A stretch of 64,000 bases of DNA from Armigeres subalbatus (GCF_024139115.2 NC_085139.1:144076652-144140651); one strand, 5' to 3'; positions 32,012-43,413 are shown, counted from the stretch's first letter. The notes: a model not told the origin generated them from the sequence alone. Made by a program: numbers and translations.

Positions 32012-33393
32012 ATGATGTTATTACTCATCATAAAACCAACTTTATGATTTTTATCGGCAATTCATCGAATCCAACGGCATTTGATTTCATATCCCATATC
32101 GCATTTACAACTTCCCATGAGCGTACAGATTTGAACGAAAAATTGTAAGGTGTAGCGGGAACATATTCAGATCGTATAGCACGATCTGTATCAGTGACAT
32201 AGCTTGACAGAAATGTATGATTTACTTCGTGCGGATCAAAATCACAAGGTTTGGCGTCCTTTCTGTTCCCAATACCCAGGTTTTTTACTCTCTTCCACAG
32301 TGCTTTCGATGGCAAACTACCGTCCAAGAACCTTTCCATATGCTCTTCTTTAGCATTCGTAATCATTGTGTTTACTCTATTGCGCAAAACATTGTAGTGG
32401 ACTCTTTTTTGATTTTTAAGATGTGAAGGAGTTTCTTTCCATTCTTTATATGCTAGGTCTCTCTCCAAAATTGCTCGACGAATAAGCGGCGTGAACCAAG
32501 GGTTGAACTTCTTTTGGTGTTTGATTGTTCGACATGGGATGCAAGTGTCAAGCCCATGGAACATTTAAAATACAGTTTTGCAGACGACGTACATCGAAAT
32601 TTACATAATCACGATAAGTACCACAACTAGTGACATCAGTTGTGTTATGATCAATCGACCCAAAAATCAAATCATGATGAGAAAGAGCTGGGAAACTAAC
32701 TTGTCCAAACCGCAAAACCATCTCACGGTCACTAGTAAGAAACAGATCCAATTGAGAACAACTTTCATCACAAAAATACGTAGGTTCATCGCCAACGGAC
32801 GTTAATGAAAAATTGTTTAACACCGACAAAAATCGTGAACACTTACTGCTAGACCTTAACAGATTTGTATTAAAATCGCCAATGAGAAAAACACTGTCGT
32901 AGCTAGTGCTGAGATCAAATAGCATATCAGACAAACAACATGAACAGTCATTGTCCGGTGGGTTATACACAGTTACTATGGCAAACTTCCGACCTTGCAA
33001 ACAAAACTCCAGTGCGAGACATTCCGTTTTATCATTTGAGTCTGAGGTAAGCTCTGTTTTCAATACTATTCGGCAAGAAAGGTGTTCTTTGTAATACACT
33101 ATGATTCCTCCTCCACGCTTATAAATTCTATCATTACGCACACATCGGTATCCAGCAATAGCTACACTATGATCAGTAGTTTTAGAAGTTAGCCACGACT
33201 CAGTGAAACAAACCACATCCACTTTAGATTTTCGTAAAACATGTCGAAGTTCTTCTAGCTTGTTGGTTTTTCTTGCGCAAAGACTTTGTACATTCCCATG
33301 GCAAATATTAAACTTCCCTGATAGCAAGACTGCATTCAGAACAGCCCCTGGAATGTTATTCACGGCTTGATCGGTACTTAGTGACATTGTCAA
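32012..33393 (-). pseudogene. LINE C ORF2: APE endonuclease and linker
   Basis: From ATG at 33393: GKFNICHGNVQSLCARKTNK, VVCFTESWLTSKT (catalytic E), GGGIIVYYKEHLS, AIVTVYNPP, VFLIGDFNTNLL (D, N) and ALSHHDLIFG (SHHD in place of SDH). A frameshift near 32555 leads to the linker frame 32564-32028 (KKFNPWFTPLIRRAILERDL... AVGFDELPIKIIK, RT motif 1). Length and order are those of a complete ORF2 N-terminus. Confidence 0.88.
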
Positions 33394-33464
33394 ATTACTT
33401 GCTTTTGAAATCAGTTCTCACAGTAATGGGTTTTAAAACTATTTTTCTTTTGTTCTGACAAATA

Positions 33465-33655
33465 GGGGGAAAGACGGCTTTGGCAGGTTTTGTTCTATTA
33501 TTGGCAGGGGGGTTTTTGTCGACCAAATTTTATGAAATTTGGCCACAATATTCTTTGATATGCAAAGAATGTTTAGGCCAAATTAAAGCCTAGTCAGTCA
33601 TAAAAAACCTACCTGCCAATAATAGAACAAAACCTGCCAAAGCCGTCATTCCCCC
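33465..33655. mobile_element. TA-flanked MITE, 191 bp, ~43-bp TIRs
   Basis: The ends GGGGGAAAGACGGCTTTGGC and the inverse of GCCAAAGCCGTCATTCCCCC pair over about 43 bp including 'CTATTATTGGCAGG', flanked by TA on both sides (33463-33464, 33656-33657). It sits between ORF1 and ORF2 of LINE C. No coding capacity; Tc1/mariner-type target. Confidence 0.9.
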
Positions 33656-33749
33656 TACAAACAATAATACAAAAACAAATTCACAAAAATACAATAATAA
33701 AAACATAAATCTACAAATTTTGAATATGAAAAACAATGCCGGGTGGATT

Positions 33750-33895
33750 GTACGACAATTCCCCGAAAACCAATACCCTGAATGCAATTTCCCGAATGAA
33801 ATTTCCCCGAATAACAATTCCTCGAACGTAACATTTCCCCAGATATGTAACAATTCCCTGAATGCAACATTTCGAATGTAATATTTCCCCGAATT
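33750..33895. repeat. Left terminal minisatellite of the foldback element
   Basis: Repeats of CCCCGAATGCAACATTTCCC-like units (with AATTCCCCGAAT variants) are inverted relative to 36055-36213. Overlapping frames here translate the repeat and are not genes. Confidence 0.85.
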
Positions 33896-34067
33896 GTTTC
33901 CACAGTGCATATGAAACTAAAACTGAAAAAGGAATCTGCGTCGTTTAACATAAAGTCACATAATTGGCTTTTGACACAATTTTGAGTTGCAACAAAAGTG
34001 AGGGTCGCGGGACAACTCGCGTAAAAATTGTAAAAAAACCCAACTTAATTCACCGAGTGGTGATACT

Positions 34068-34443
34068 GCCTTTCTCGCATTTAGCCAAGACACCAACCTT
34101 ATATGGCGCTTATATAGTTCGATTCCATTTTCCTAATAACTTTTAAACGCAATGGTCGATCGTTATAAAATTCAATAGTGATCAACAAGGCTTTGTCCCC
34201 TGTCGAATGCAACTTGTTGCGAGAAAATCGGTTAAGAATTACTATATGAAAAAGTGGCTAATGTTTTTAGGTTTTCGTGTGCACACACACACACACATAC
34301 ACACGGACAGACAGACATTTGTTCAGTTCAACGAGCTGAGTCGATTGGTATATAACATCATGGGTCTCCGAGACTTCTATAAAAAGCTCGATTTTGGAGT
34401 GAAATGATAGCCTTTCGGTACAACTTTGTTGTACGAGAAAGGC
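34068..34443. mobile_element. GCCTTTCTCG-ended MITE, 376 bp
   Basis: GCCTTTCTCG at 34068-34077 is perfectly inverted at 34434-34443. Internal landmarks (CGCAACAAGTTGCATTCG in reverse, a CA microsatellite, CAACGAGCTGAGTCGATTGG, GATAGCCTTTCGGTACAAC) tie it to the degenerate copy at 1-1650. Preceding bases (CCAACTTAATTCACCGAGTG) are shared with that copy too, so the real element may start at about 34040. Confidence 0.8.
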
Positions 34444-34480
34444 AAAAAAAGATGCTGGGACATTGGGCCGAAGACAATTA

Positions 34481-34674
34481 TAGTCAAACCTCCATGAGTC
34501 GATGTAGAAGGGACCGTCGACTCATGGAAATCTCGAGATGTGGAATAGAAAATCCTTTGGAAGCTGATTGAAGGGACCATCTAAGTAACCCAGGAAATAT
34601 TTTTTAATATGGCATAATTTGCTTCCATGAGTCGATATCGAGTCATGGAACATCGACTCATGGAGGTTTTACTG
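34481..34674. mobile_element. TA-flanked MITE, 194 bp, CTCCATGAGTCGATG ends
   Basis: The left end AGTCAAACCTCCATGAGTCG and right end CGACTCATGGAGGTTTTACT are inverted copies, flanked by TA (34479-34480, 34675-34676). Extra copies of the 'GTCGACTCATGGAA' motif lie inside at about 34508 and 34630. It is nested inside the foldback element. Confidence 0.85.
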
Positions 34675-34724
34675 TATGCCGAACCGTCATTAGGCCGAGT
34701 GAGAAGTAAGAATTGAAAAATGAA

Positions 34725-34965
34725 TAGTGGGTAGTGGTGAGAAGTGAAAATTGAGATGTGAGAAGCGAGATATGAGAAGTGAGATGTGAGAAGTGAGAAG
34801 TGAGAAGTGAGTAGTGAGTAGTGGGAAGTGAGAAGTGAGAAGTGAGAAGTGAAAAGTAAGAAATGAGAAGTAAGTACAGTAAGTGTACTAGTAAGAAGTG
34901 AAAAGTATGGAGTAAGAAGTTAGAAGTGAAAAATATGATTCAAGAAGTGTTAGGGGGGGAGCGGA
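34725..34965. repeat. GAGAAGT 7-bp microsatellite
   Basis: Near-perfect GTGAGAAGTGAGAAGTGAGA tracts with drift at the edges. The opposite-strand form occurs at 10430-10510 and 16600-16840. Confidence 0.9.
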
Positions 34966-35059
34966 AAAGAGCAAAATACAAAGTGAGATGTAGGAAGAGA
35001 GAATGGAAAAATTAGGAAGAAGGATAGAGATAAAGGAAGAAAATTAATGCGTCTTCCGG

Positions 35060-35760
35060 TATAATGTTTTTTTTTATAATCGCTTCACCCGGTATTAGGG
35101 AAGACGAGTTATAATGCCTTCTTAAAATGAACACGTTTGCCCAATATAAGACAAAGAGGGTAGATAGACCCTTCTTCAATTGTACACGTTTGCCTGGAGT
35201 AAAGCGAAGGAAGGAGATAATGCCTTCCTTAAATGATCGCGTCTACGCAGTATAAGGACAATGGAGGAGATATTGCCTTCTTTGAATGAAGACGTCATTT
35301 TTTCGGTTTATATAATTGATATTCATTGCTAGATGCGATCTCATATATTATATCTATTCCAGCCAAACTCGTCTACATCAAAGGAAGAGACTACATTTAT
35401 CATAACCTTATTTCAAATTCATACTAGGCAAATTTCTACTTCTGAAAAAGTAATTTCATTCTACTTTGGCTTATTTCGAGCTAACGCCTAACTTTAATGA
35501 ATTGATCACATCTACCGTTTGTATATGGTAGATTTTTTAAAAAGGAATAAAGGAATAAAGGAATCATTATTCTGGAAAAACACCTACTTTTAAAGTAGAG
35601 ATCAAATTTATCCATTGCGTTATTCCGAGTAGATGTACTACTTTTAAAGAAGGGATCACATTCACCATTGTCCTATTCCGGGCATACGCATTATTTTTTT
35701 AAGGATTCATATCCACGATTACAGTAACTTCTTAAGAAGAGATAGACCTTACATAGGACA
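35060..35760. repeat. Degenerate ~60-65-bp repeat
   Basis: Units with 'AAAGAAGGGATCACATTCAC', 'ATTCCGGGCATACGC' and 'TAATGCCTTCCTTAAATG' recur without a fixed period. Similar units occur at about 24600-24800. No gene. Confidence 0.6.
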
Positions 35761-36054
35761 GGAGTTTGATTTCACAAATTTTTACCATGATGCTTTCAAA
35801 CGGAATATATGTTCGCGATTCTGCTCCACCAAAAAAATTCAGGCCATGTTCGAATATTTTAGAAAAAATGAATAGGAAAACACTTTATTATATTTTCTTT
35901 ATAATTTAACAATTAAGAATATCAAGGGCATACAATACTATCGAAAGATTTGGTCATGTTCGGCATCTCCAAAGAGACACTCTGGAACAAATCTTTGAAC
36001 GCTGCTCTGTTCGGGCGTCAATAGTCGATGACAATTATGTGTTTGCAAAAACTA

Positions 36055-36213
36055 CTTTATTTTCGGGGATTTGTTACATTCGGGGAAATGTTACATTCGG
36101 GGAATTGTTACATTCGGGGAATTGTTACATTCGGGGAAATTGCATTCGGGGAATTGTTACATTCGGGGAAATTGCATTCGGGAAAATTGCATTCGGGGAA
36201 TTGTCGTACAATC
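36055..36213. repeat. Right terminal minisatellite of the foldback element
   Basis: GTTACATTCGGGGAAATG and ATTGCATTCGGGGAATTG units of 15-17 bp, about 9-10 copies, mirror the left end. Confidence 0.9.
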
Positions 36214-36223
36214 TGCCGGGTGA

Positions 36224-36717
36224 TCACAACGAATTTGATCGGAACTTATCTAAGTCATTTTCGGTTTTGATAACAATAGACTGACTTCCTGTAGCTGGTT
36301 TTACGTAAACTACGCCTTGCTTAGTGTACACTGTAGATAATGTGACAACAAGCTCACTTCGATTTTGTAGATTATCAATCGTATTGGGCAATTGATCCAC
36401 TTCTCGTTCAGTGAACACAGAGCACTGTCGTTGTTGTTGAATTTGACCGCGCACTCCGATTTCAACGTATTGATCTCCTGCGTTACTTGATCTAGCTTAC
36501 CCTCAAGCTCTGTCTTAACGGATTCTATCTGGCTTTGCACATCCCTCCGAAAATCGTCTATCAAAGCTCTGGTTTCGTTGAATTGAGTCAACAGCATATT
36601 CATCACACTGTCCAGAGTGATATCAGCACCATCTTTCTTGAAGCGTTTGCTTGACACACTGTTTACTGTTTGCGGTGGAGTTCTCTGCAGATTCGCCATC
36701 GTTTGGAGTACTTGCAT
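36224..36717 (-). pseudogene. LINE C ORF1, coiled-coil protein
   Basis: From the ATG at 36699 (MANLQRTPPQTVNSVSSKRF) the frame runs through DSVMNMLLTQFNETRALIDD and VKTELEGKLDQVTQEINTL, a heptad-rich coiled coil. It shifts near 36420 to give EREVDQLPNTIDNLQNRSEL and VVTLS. LQNRSELVV is the conserved start of the RNA-binding part of CR1/Jockey-type ORF1. The C-terminal half is cut off by the foldback insertion. Frameshifted. Confidence 0.75.
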
Positions 36718-36789
36718 ACAAGCTGTTGTAGTGTATGTTGAGCGCTATGTAGCGGCAAATATCCGTAAAGCTGACGACGGTTTAGAAAA

Positions 36790-37185
36790 AGCGATGGCCA
36801 CTATCGACATCAATTTAAGACTGTAAATTTTATCCTTAGATCAATTTGAAAGAAATCCCATAACACGTAAGAAATATCTTCAGGTTCTCAGGATTGCGCT
36901 GGCGAGACTTCCAGGGTTTATTAAAGCAGTTGCACTTCACATTTAAAATCTGTCGTTGTACTATCTATTCGTGCCACATTGTACTTCGCAAACACACACA
37001 AATACTACAGTTAAACATTTTATGTATTATTCTATTTAGTAGCCTCATTCAAACTCACAAACTAATCACACAACCTATGCATTACCCAGAAAATGTATGT
37101 CACCAAAATGTCTTAGAGACACCATCACTTGAGGTAGATTTGAAATTGAATTCTGACGAGTTCCATCTGTAATTATTTGAACTAT
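36790..37185. other. Non-coding interval, nothing recognised
   Basis: AT-rich DNA upstream of LINE C. The 92-codon frame at 36894-37172 has no recognisable motif. Confidence 0.4.
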
Positions 37186-37285
37186 CATATGACGAGTTTA
37201 GTACTATTCCAAATATTTCCACCACGTATTATTGCTCCACAGATACATATTCCGTCCTCAACCAGGCCATCTACAGTGTCTCGTA
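37186..37285. mobile_element. Single arm of the 17457-17684 foldback family
   Basis: GAGTTTAGTACTATTCCA, then CACAGATACATATTCCGTCC and CTACAGTGTCTCGTAC, align with the left arm of the complete foldback. The other arm is missing. Confidence 0.75.
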
Positions 37286-37429
37286 CTTTACTGATAATTG
37301 ATAATTTTTATTGCTATTACTCCTCGGAGCGGCGTGGCAAAATTATGATAGGCTGCGCGCCAAGCCAAAATCGTCGTCGGTGACGCGACGGCGCGAGTAA
37401 AACCCTTGGCGGCGGCAATGCAATACCCT

Positions 37430-37750
37430 TCCAATCTACACGCGTAACCAAAGATGAATTTGCACGATTTAAACATGGTACATGCTCTCTGTAGTACAAA
37501 AATAGAATATGTCCTAAACTTCTGGAATTTTTTGAATAACCAAGAACATCTTCCATACAAAGATTCTATTCAACGGACCTCGAATGGATCATGTCATCTT
37601 CAAAACAGGTATTTGGCTCGTTAGTTACGAGTGTAGATCTGAAGTCCTTAACTTCTGGAATTTCTTGGATAACCAAGTATATTTTCCATACACAGATTCT
37701 ATTCAACGTATCACAAGAGGCACATAACATATACAAAACAGGCCTTCGGT
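37430..37750. repeat. Two diverged units related to the 131-bp satellite
   Basis: TACACGCGTAACCAAAGATG, GGTACATGCTCTCTGTAGTA and GAATTTCTTGGATAACCAAG resemble the 131-bp unit of the first TTAA element, repeated here at a spacing of about 160 bp. This is a separate dispersed locus of the same sequence family, without TTAA ends that I can find. Confidence 0.7.
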
Positions 37751-38036
37751 CAAATTTCATAAATTTACATAAATTTTCATTTAACTCGGCGCATATGTAT
37801 CGCATAAAAGTCTGATTTAGTGCACTTGTTGAAATCGCACACTAAAATGTTTATTACCGATTTTTAATAACCCATAATTCATTTGTTGCGCCAGAGTACG
37901 CATTAGAAAGAATGAACTCTAAAATTGATGTTACTCGAATTATTAGAATTTTTATTAGAAGCAGTAGTTGTACTGTCGTTTAAATTAAATTTGAAAAACA
38001 AGCAATACCAACTACGACGAGAATTTGCTCTCTATC

Positions 38037-38316
38037 CTTTTCTTCTCCTTATCGGCATTACATCCCCCACTGGGACATTGCCGTCTGGCAGCTTATTCCA
38101 CAGTTAATAACCGCGAGCTTTCTAAACCTAGTTACATTTTTTTGCATTTGTATATCATAAGGCTAACACGATGATACTTTTATGCCCAGGGAAGTCGAGA
38201 CAATTTCCATACCGTAAATTGCCTAGACTGGCACCGGGAATTGAACCTAGCCACCCTCAGCATGGTCTTGCTTTATAGCCGCGCATCTTATCGCTAAGGA
38301 GGCTAAGGAGGGCCCT
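38037..38316 (-). mobile_element. Feilai-type SINE, diverged, nearly full length
   Basis: It starts TTTTCTTCTCCTTATCGGC and ends CTAAGGAGGGCCCTA, with the B-box inverse GGGAATTGAACCTAGCC. A small internal deletion removes the CATTAAGCACTT segment. The head is partly duplicated (CTAAGGAGGCTAAGGAGGGC). Confidence 0.85.
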
Positions 38317-38317
38317 A

Positions 38318-38452
38318 TACAAGTTTGATAAACCTGTTTTCATGGCTTGTAATAATTGGAAACATTTTCTGCTCCTCTTTTATCGTTGTTTGTTATCTAA
38401 TGAGCACGATTTCTGCAAACCCTGCTTACTCGTTTTATCAGCTGAAGTTTGA
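38318..38452. repeat. Dispersed ~130-bp sequence, copy 1
   Basis: ACAAGTTTGATAAACCTGTT, then CTCTTTTATCGTTGTTTGTT and GATTTCTGCAAACCCTGC, match copy 2 at 43530-43675 with about 85% identity by eye. Identity unknown; no terminal repeats. Confidence 0.75.
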
Positions 38453-41400
38453 AATTTGACTTAAACATCAAAACAACTTATACGTAGTGAACGGAATTAT
38501 CAATAATATAATTGTTAACTGTATCTAATAAAATTGAATAAAATAAGTCCTTGTCGTCATCACATACTGCGTGTCACAAGCGTCAATTCGATGGCATCTA
38601 CCGAACAATCGGCGTTGAAGCGCTCAATAACACACAAACAATGTTTGGCTGAAGCATCCTCACTAATCGGACAAATAGTCTATTACCCTACGCTTTCAAA
38701 CTGAACGAAGCCCGGTGGTGGTGGTGCGATAGAAATGTACCGCCATCGCGGCGTCGATACAACAACTGCATGCAATCACTTTTCGGTCTAAATATGCAAA
38801 TGCATGATCAAATTTTCCACCAGCAATTCCAATCATAATTTTGCTTTCGCAAACGATTCCTGTGCATCGGTCGGAGTCATCATCGTGCACCGTGTCGGTC
38901 CCCATCCGATGCACCTCGTCCAAAGCAATTGCTTTGTCCGCCTAGAGTACGGTTCCCTACTACACAGGCAGGGCTTGCATCGGTGTCCAACGTGGGGAGC
39001 TTGCGATGTGGAAAATGGAGAACAATAGTTCCGGCGTCGTCCTATAGGTTCCGGCAAATGGAACGTGAAACAACCACAGCACAAATTTCAAATCGGATGA
39101 AACAATTGTGAAGGTTGATTGATCTGGTAACGATAATTTTAAATTATAGTTCTTATTCATTCGTACCGTAGCACGGAGAATTCTAAACCCAGTTTACTGG
39201 GTAGCATAGAGATTGAAGCAAGTTATTGTGGAACAACTTAACACTTGAATCCAATATCGTGTTGCCTCGTATCCCCATATTAAAACAATGAAAATTAGAT
39301 GCAATATAAAAATCTTCATTTCATTTCATTAAATAGTTTTTCATACATAAAAACTACACCATAAAATTTAAAATAACTAGGAACACCAGGTAATTGTAAA
39401 AACTGTAGTAACTAAAGTAATACAATAAAATAATAGTATGCATCAGCAAGATGTTCGTCTTGCACGAAAGATAAAAAAGTTTGCACTGGAATAAAATAAA
39501 AGCTGCATTACTGTACGGTTTCCTGATGGCTTAGGTGAACGTTTGAGTAGAAATACACGAAAAATAAAGAAATTAGTCTTTGCGAATATGAATTTCTGCT
39601 CGATAATTAAATTTCAAGTTTGAACATTTATTCATAAGTCAAGTCATCAAAACAGTTTTTCTTAATAATAACCTGAGCATAAATATTTCATCATGTTAAT
39701 CAAAGGAAGGAGGGAAATACATACGATGCAAAAATATGAATATAGTTATAAGCTTTTTAGTATAGTTGCAAAATTTATCAATCAAAATAAACCCTCTTTT
39801 TTCTTAATTTTCAAGCAAAATGAAGATAAACCAAATAAAATAGGATTATTTTCCGTGTATGAATGTATCGCATCAGCTTCAACAGCTGTACTGAAAGCAA
39901 GTCAGTTGTAGTGTGAAAAGCCGTTCTTTGCACGAACGGATCCAAGGCGTGAAAGTGTCGATATTGCTTTATAATAAACATTCGAAATTCCTAAAAGTGG
40001 AAAACTTCCACAGCAGAGGCGAATGAACGACCGAACGAACAGAATACGAACCAACAACGATCAAGTTCCTGATGGTTTGTGAAGGTTTTTGTAATGGGAA
40101 AATTAAGTCGTCAAAGCAGTTGAAAGCTGGAAGCCTGAATTGCTGGCAGGAGAGCAGTAAGCAATTTATCGTTGGCAAAGCGGCCGTTGATTATTCCACA
40201 ATGCCATCCGAGTCTCCCCATTCCATTACCACACCATCACCATCCGAAATGCGGAATGTTTGGTTTCCATTGCAGGAGAATGTTGGGAAGGAGTGTTTTG
40301 TATGACTAATATCGTCCGACTGGTGTTGTTTTAGGCCCCTCTGGTTATGCTACGATGGTGGGCGAGTTTCCATTCTCAAACGAACAAAGACGACTTCTGC
40401 GAATCGCAACGTTTAGCATAAGTTCATTACTACAAGTTTAACAATTCCATATTGTCTGTCACCTTATTATTCGGATAGAACAGCTGTCCATTTTGATAAT
40501 TGTGAAAAGTCGATGAGGTAGGGTTAATGAAACGATTCATCTTCATTACTGTGTATTGTACTGTTTGAACATAATAATGATACCAGTGGTTACACATAGC
40601 TGTAATAGACACTGCTGTATAGAAATTGAGCAATCAACTCCGGCACAATGGTATCCACCTGCAAAGCTCTTCAGGACATAATGGTTTGGCAGATTCTCTA
40701 CACATTATCCAAGCCTCGTTTGGAAGCAGCTGTTTCAAGCCAAGACTGGTGGAACGGAACATTTCGAGCAAACCGCATTAGACTTTTGATCTAATTACAC
40801 TCTCACACCAGAAAATAGGATTATCCTTGAAGAGCTAGGGGAGTAAAAGTTTCTTGCTGAAAGCAAACGAGATAGGAAGGGTCGATGCTTACAAGCATTA
40901 ATTCTTTCGCTCGTCTTACACAAAAGGCCTTTATTTTTGGCTCAAGAAGAGTACGTGTAAGCTCAAGACATGAAGCCTGCTTTGAAGATGAGGATGAACT
41001 GAAATTGAATGACGCCAGTATGATAATGAAAGTTGGTAGAATGCTTCCTCCTTCATCTGAGCGAGATTTTCAATTAACTTCGTGCCGGCAAGCATATGTA
41101 CTCCCACTGCTTTGGCTTTTCTCGGGGGAAAAGTACATCCAGGAAGTCGATGTAGTCGAAACTGGAGATTCCTAGGTGTCAGTAAACAGTAAAGTGATTA
41201 ACAATATCTTAATAAGCTTTGCTTCATACCGAAAATATGAAGTCTTCATAGAATGAAAGGCTGCAGCTTCAGTTTATAGTCGGGTTTGGTACGTTACGTT
41301 GCAAACGTTATTTGATTTCATTGAAACGAAACCATACGGGACAAATTTTCTGTTGCTGTTTCTACCTATGCCCTAAGTGTCAACACTTTTGGATTTATGA

Positions 41401-41930
41401 CACACGTGGAGTGAATGAGTACAGGGTTTATGGCACCGTAAAATGGAGCATCATTGATGGAAATTTTTGTATTACCTTGAAAATTTTTATCCTATTCTAA
41501 GCGTTTGATTAAAAAGTGTTAATTTATGTTTTGTGTTATTTGTTTGTTTCTGAGCCATTACATTTCTTATGAAATATCAGAAGCGTGAGTCAAGTCAGGG
41601 GTTTGAAGCTATCTCTACACATCAATTTTTGACGCCAGACTTGGTCTTTTTTTCTATAAAGTTTTTCGAGCACGTCTATTAGCGGCAGTCGATCCCTAGC
41701 GATTAGATTGGTTTCCTTTTTCGTCGTCCAGCCTGAAATAACTTGAGTTTTAACCCAATGAATGTTATTGTATGGAGCTCCATATAAAAGTGGTGTACGT
41801 TATAATTATTTTGCGCTGAAAATGTCATAAGCAACAAAACTGAATTTTTAGGAATTAAATAAAATTCATTCAATGAGTGCAATAATTAGGTGGATGTTTG
41901 AATTTTCTAAAGCTCATTTCGATCGGTGTC
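38453..41930. other. 3.5 kb of unique-looking DNA without a recognised gene
   Basis: I find no transposon termini, tandem repeats or protein motifs. Several 60-96-codon frames exist; none has a recognisable domain. Base composition near 38580-39110 and 40880-41170 is less AT-rich than the surroundings, so these are the best places to look for host exons or conserved non-coding sequence. Confidence 0.4.
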
Positions 41931-41934
41931 AGGC

Positions 41935-42030
41935 CATTTGTCCGAGGGTCATTAGGCCGAATGGTCATTAGGCCGAACGGTCGTTAGGCCGAATGGCCAT
42001 TAGGCCGAATGGCCGTTAGGCCGAATTAGC
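41935..42030. repeat. TTAGGCCGAATGGYCA minisatellite
   Basis: Five to six ~17-bp units (GGTCATTAGGCCGAATGG) precede the polypyrimidine tract. Same family as 54380-54530. Confidence 0.9.
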
Positions 42031-42045
42031 AAAGAGAAGCAAAAG

Positions 42046-43413
42046 TTGAAAAATGGGAAGTTCTTTCTTCACCATATTCCTTCTTTCTTCTTGCATCTTC
42101 CTTCTTCTATCTGTCTTCTTCCTTCCTCAATCTTCTTCCTTCTTCTTTGCTCATTCTTCTTGCTTTCTTCTTCCTTCTTCTTTCTTCCGTCTTCCTTCTT
42201 CCTTCTTTTTTCTTCCTTCTTCCTTCTTCTTTATTACTTTTTCTTTCTTCTTTCTTCTTTCTTTCTTCTTCTTTCTTTCTTCTTTCTTCCTTCTTTCTTC
42301 TTCCTTCTTCCTTCTTCTTTCTTCCTTCTTCCTTCTTCCGTCTTCCTTCTTCCTTCTTTCTTCTTCCTTCTTCCTTCTCCTTTCTTCCTTCTTCTTCCTT
42401 TCTTCTTCTTTCTTCCTTCTTCTTTCATCCTTCTTTCTGCTTTCCTCTTCTTTCTACCTTCTTTATTGTTTTTTCTTTCTTTCTTCCTTCTCTCGTATTC
42501 TTTCTTCCTTCGTCCTTCTTCCTTCTTCTTTCTTCCTTCTTCCTTCTTGTTTCTTCCCTCCTCCTTATTTCTTCCTTCTTTGTTCTTCTTTCTTCTTTCT
42601 CCCGTATTATTTCTTTCTTATTCCTTCTTTCTCCCGTATTATTTCTCTCTTATTTCTTTTTCCTCCTTCTTTTTGCTTCTTTCTTATATACTTCCTTCTT
42701 TCTTTATCCTTCATCCTTCTTCCTTTTTCCTTCTTCTATCATTTGACTTCTTCTTTCTTCCTTCTTTCTTCTTCCCTTTTCTTTCTTCCTTATTTCTTTT
42801 TCTTTCTTCCTTATTTCTTTTTCTTTCTCCTTTCTTCGTTCTTCCATTTTCTTCCTTCTTTCTCCCGTCTTCCTTCATTCTTCTTCTTTCGTTCTTTATT
42901 CTCCTTCTTTGTTCCTTCTTCCTTCTTCGTTTTTTCTTCTTCCTTCATTCTTCTTCCGTCTTCTTTCTTCCTTCTTCTTTCTTTTTTCTCCCTTCTTCCT
43001 TCTTCCTTCTTCTTTCTTCTTTCTGCCTTCTTCTTTCTTCGTTCTTTCTTCTTTCTGCCTTCTTCTTTCTTCGTTCTTTCTTCTTTCTTCTATCTTCCAT
43101 TTTCCTTCTTCCTTCTTCTTTGTTCCTTCTTACTTCTTTCTTCTTCCTTCTTCCTTCTGCCTTCTTCCATCTTCCTTCTTCCTTCTTCTTTATTCCTTCT
43201 TCCTTCTTTCTTCATCCTTCTTTCTTCTTTCTTCTTTCTTCTTCCTTCTTCCTTTTTCCTTCTTCCTTCTTCCTGCTTCCTTCTTCCTTTTCCTTCTTCC
43301 TTCCTTCCTTCTTTCTGCTTCCCTCTTCTTTCTACATTCTTTCTTATTTATTCTTTTTTCTTACTTCTTTATTTTTCCATCTTCCTTCTTCTTTCTTATT
43401 TCTTTCTTTCTGA
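42046..43413. repeat. 1.37-kb TTCTTCC polypyrimidine tract
   Basis: Nearly pure C/T on the plus strand, composed of degenerate CTTCTTTCTTCCTTC units. It lacks stops in several frames because TTC, CTT and CCT encode F, L, S and P, which yields 455-, 539-, 199- and 180-codon frames of F/L/S/P only; these are artefacts. Such mirror-repeat polypyrimidine DNA can form intramolecular triplexes. Confidence 0.95.

Larger units (their letters stand above)
33746..36213. mobile_element. Foldback-type element, 2.47 kb, 9-bp TSD, minisatellite TIRs
   Basis: TGCCGGGTG flanks the element exactly (33737-33745, 36214-36222). The termini GATTGTACGACAATTCCCCG and its inverse continue into tandem ~15-17-bp units (ATTCCCCGAATGCAACA and variants) for ~150 bp on each side (to about 33895, and from about 36055). 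Long inverted ends made of short tandem repeats with a 9-bp duplication are the hallmark of Drosophila FB (foldback) elements. The interior has no transposase, only smaller MITEs and simple repeats. Confidence 0.85.
26107..36760 (-). mobile_element. LINE C: CR1/Jockey-like, near complete, split by three insertions
   Basis: On the minus strand: ORF1 (36717 to 36224), a gap, APE-RT ORF2 (33393 to 31004, resuming 26636 to 26250), then a 3' UTR with an AAATAAAT tail near 26107. Interruptions are the 2.5-kb foldback (33746-36213, 9-bp duplication), a TA MITE (33465-33655) and LINE D (26637-30992, 11-bp duplication). Each removal rejoins C. The coding sequence has a few frameshifts, so C is dead but younger than A and B. 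The 5' limit is uncertain. Confidence 0.85.

Noticed and set aside
33590..33951. Repetitive SGNCYIxGEMLRS protein frames
   Set aside because: Translation of the foldback element's ATTCCCCGAATG minisatellite; mirror frames occur at the right end (36028-36284).
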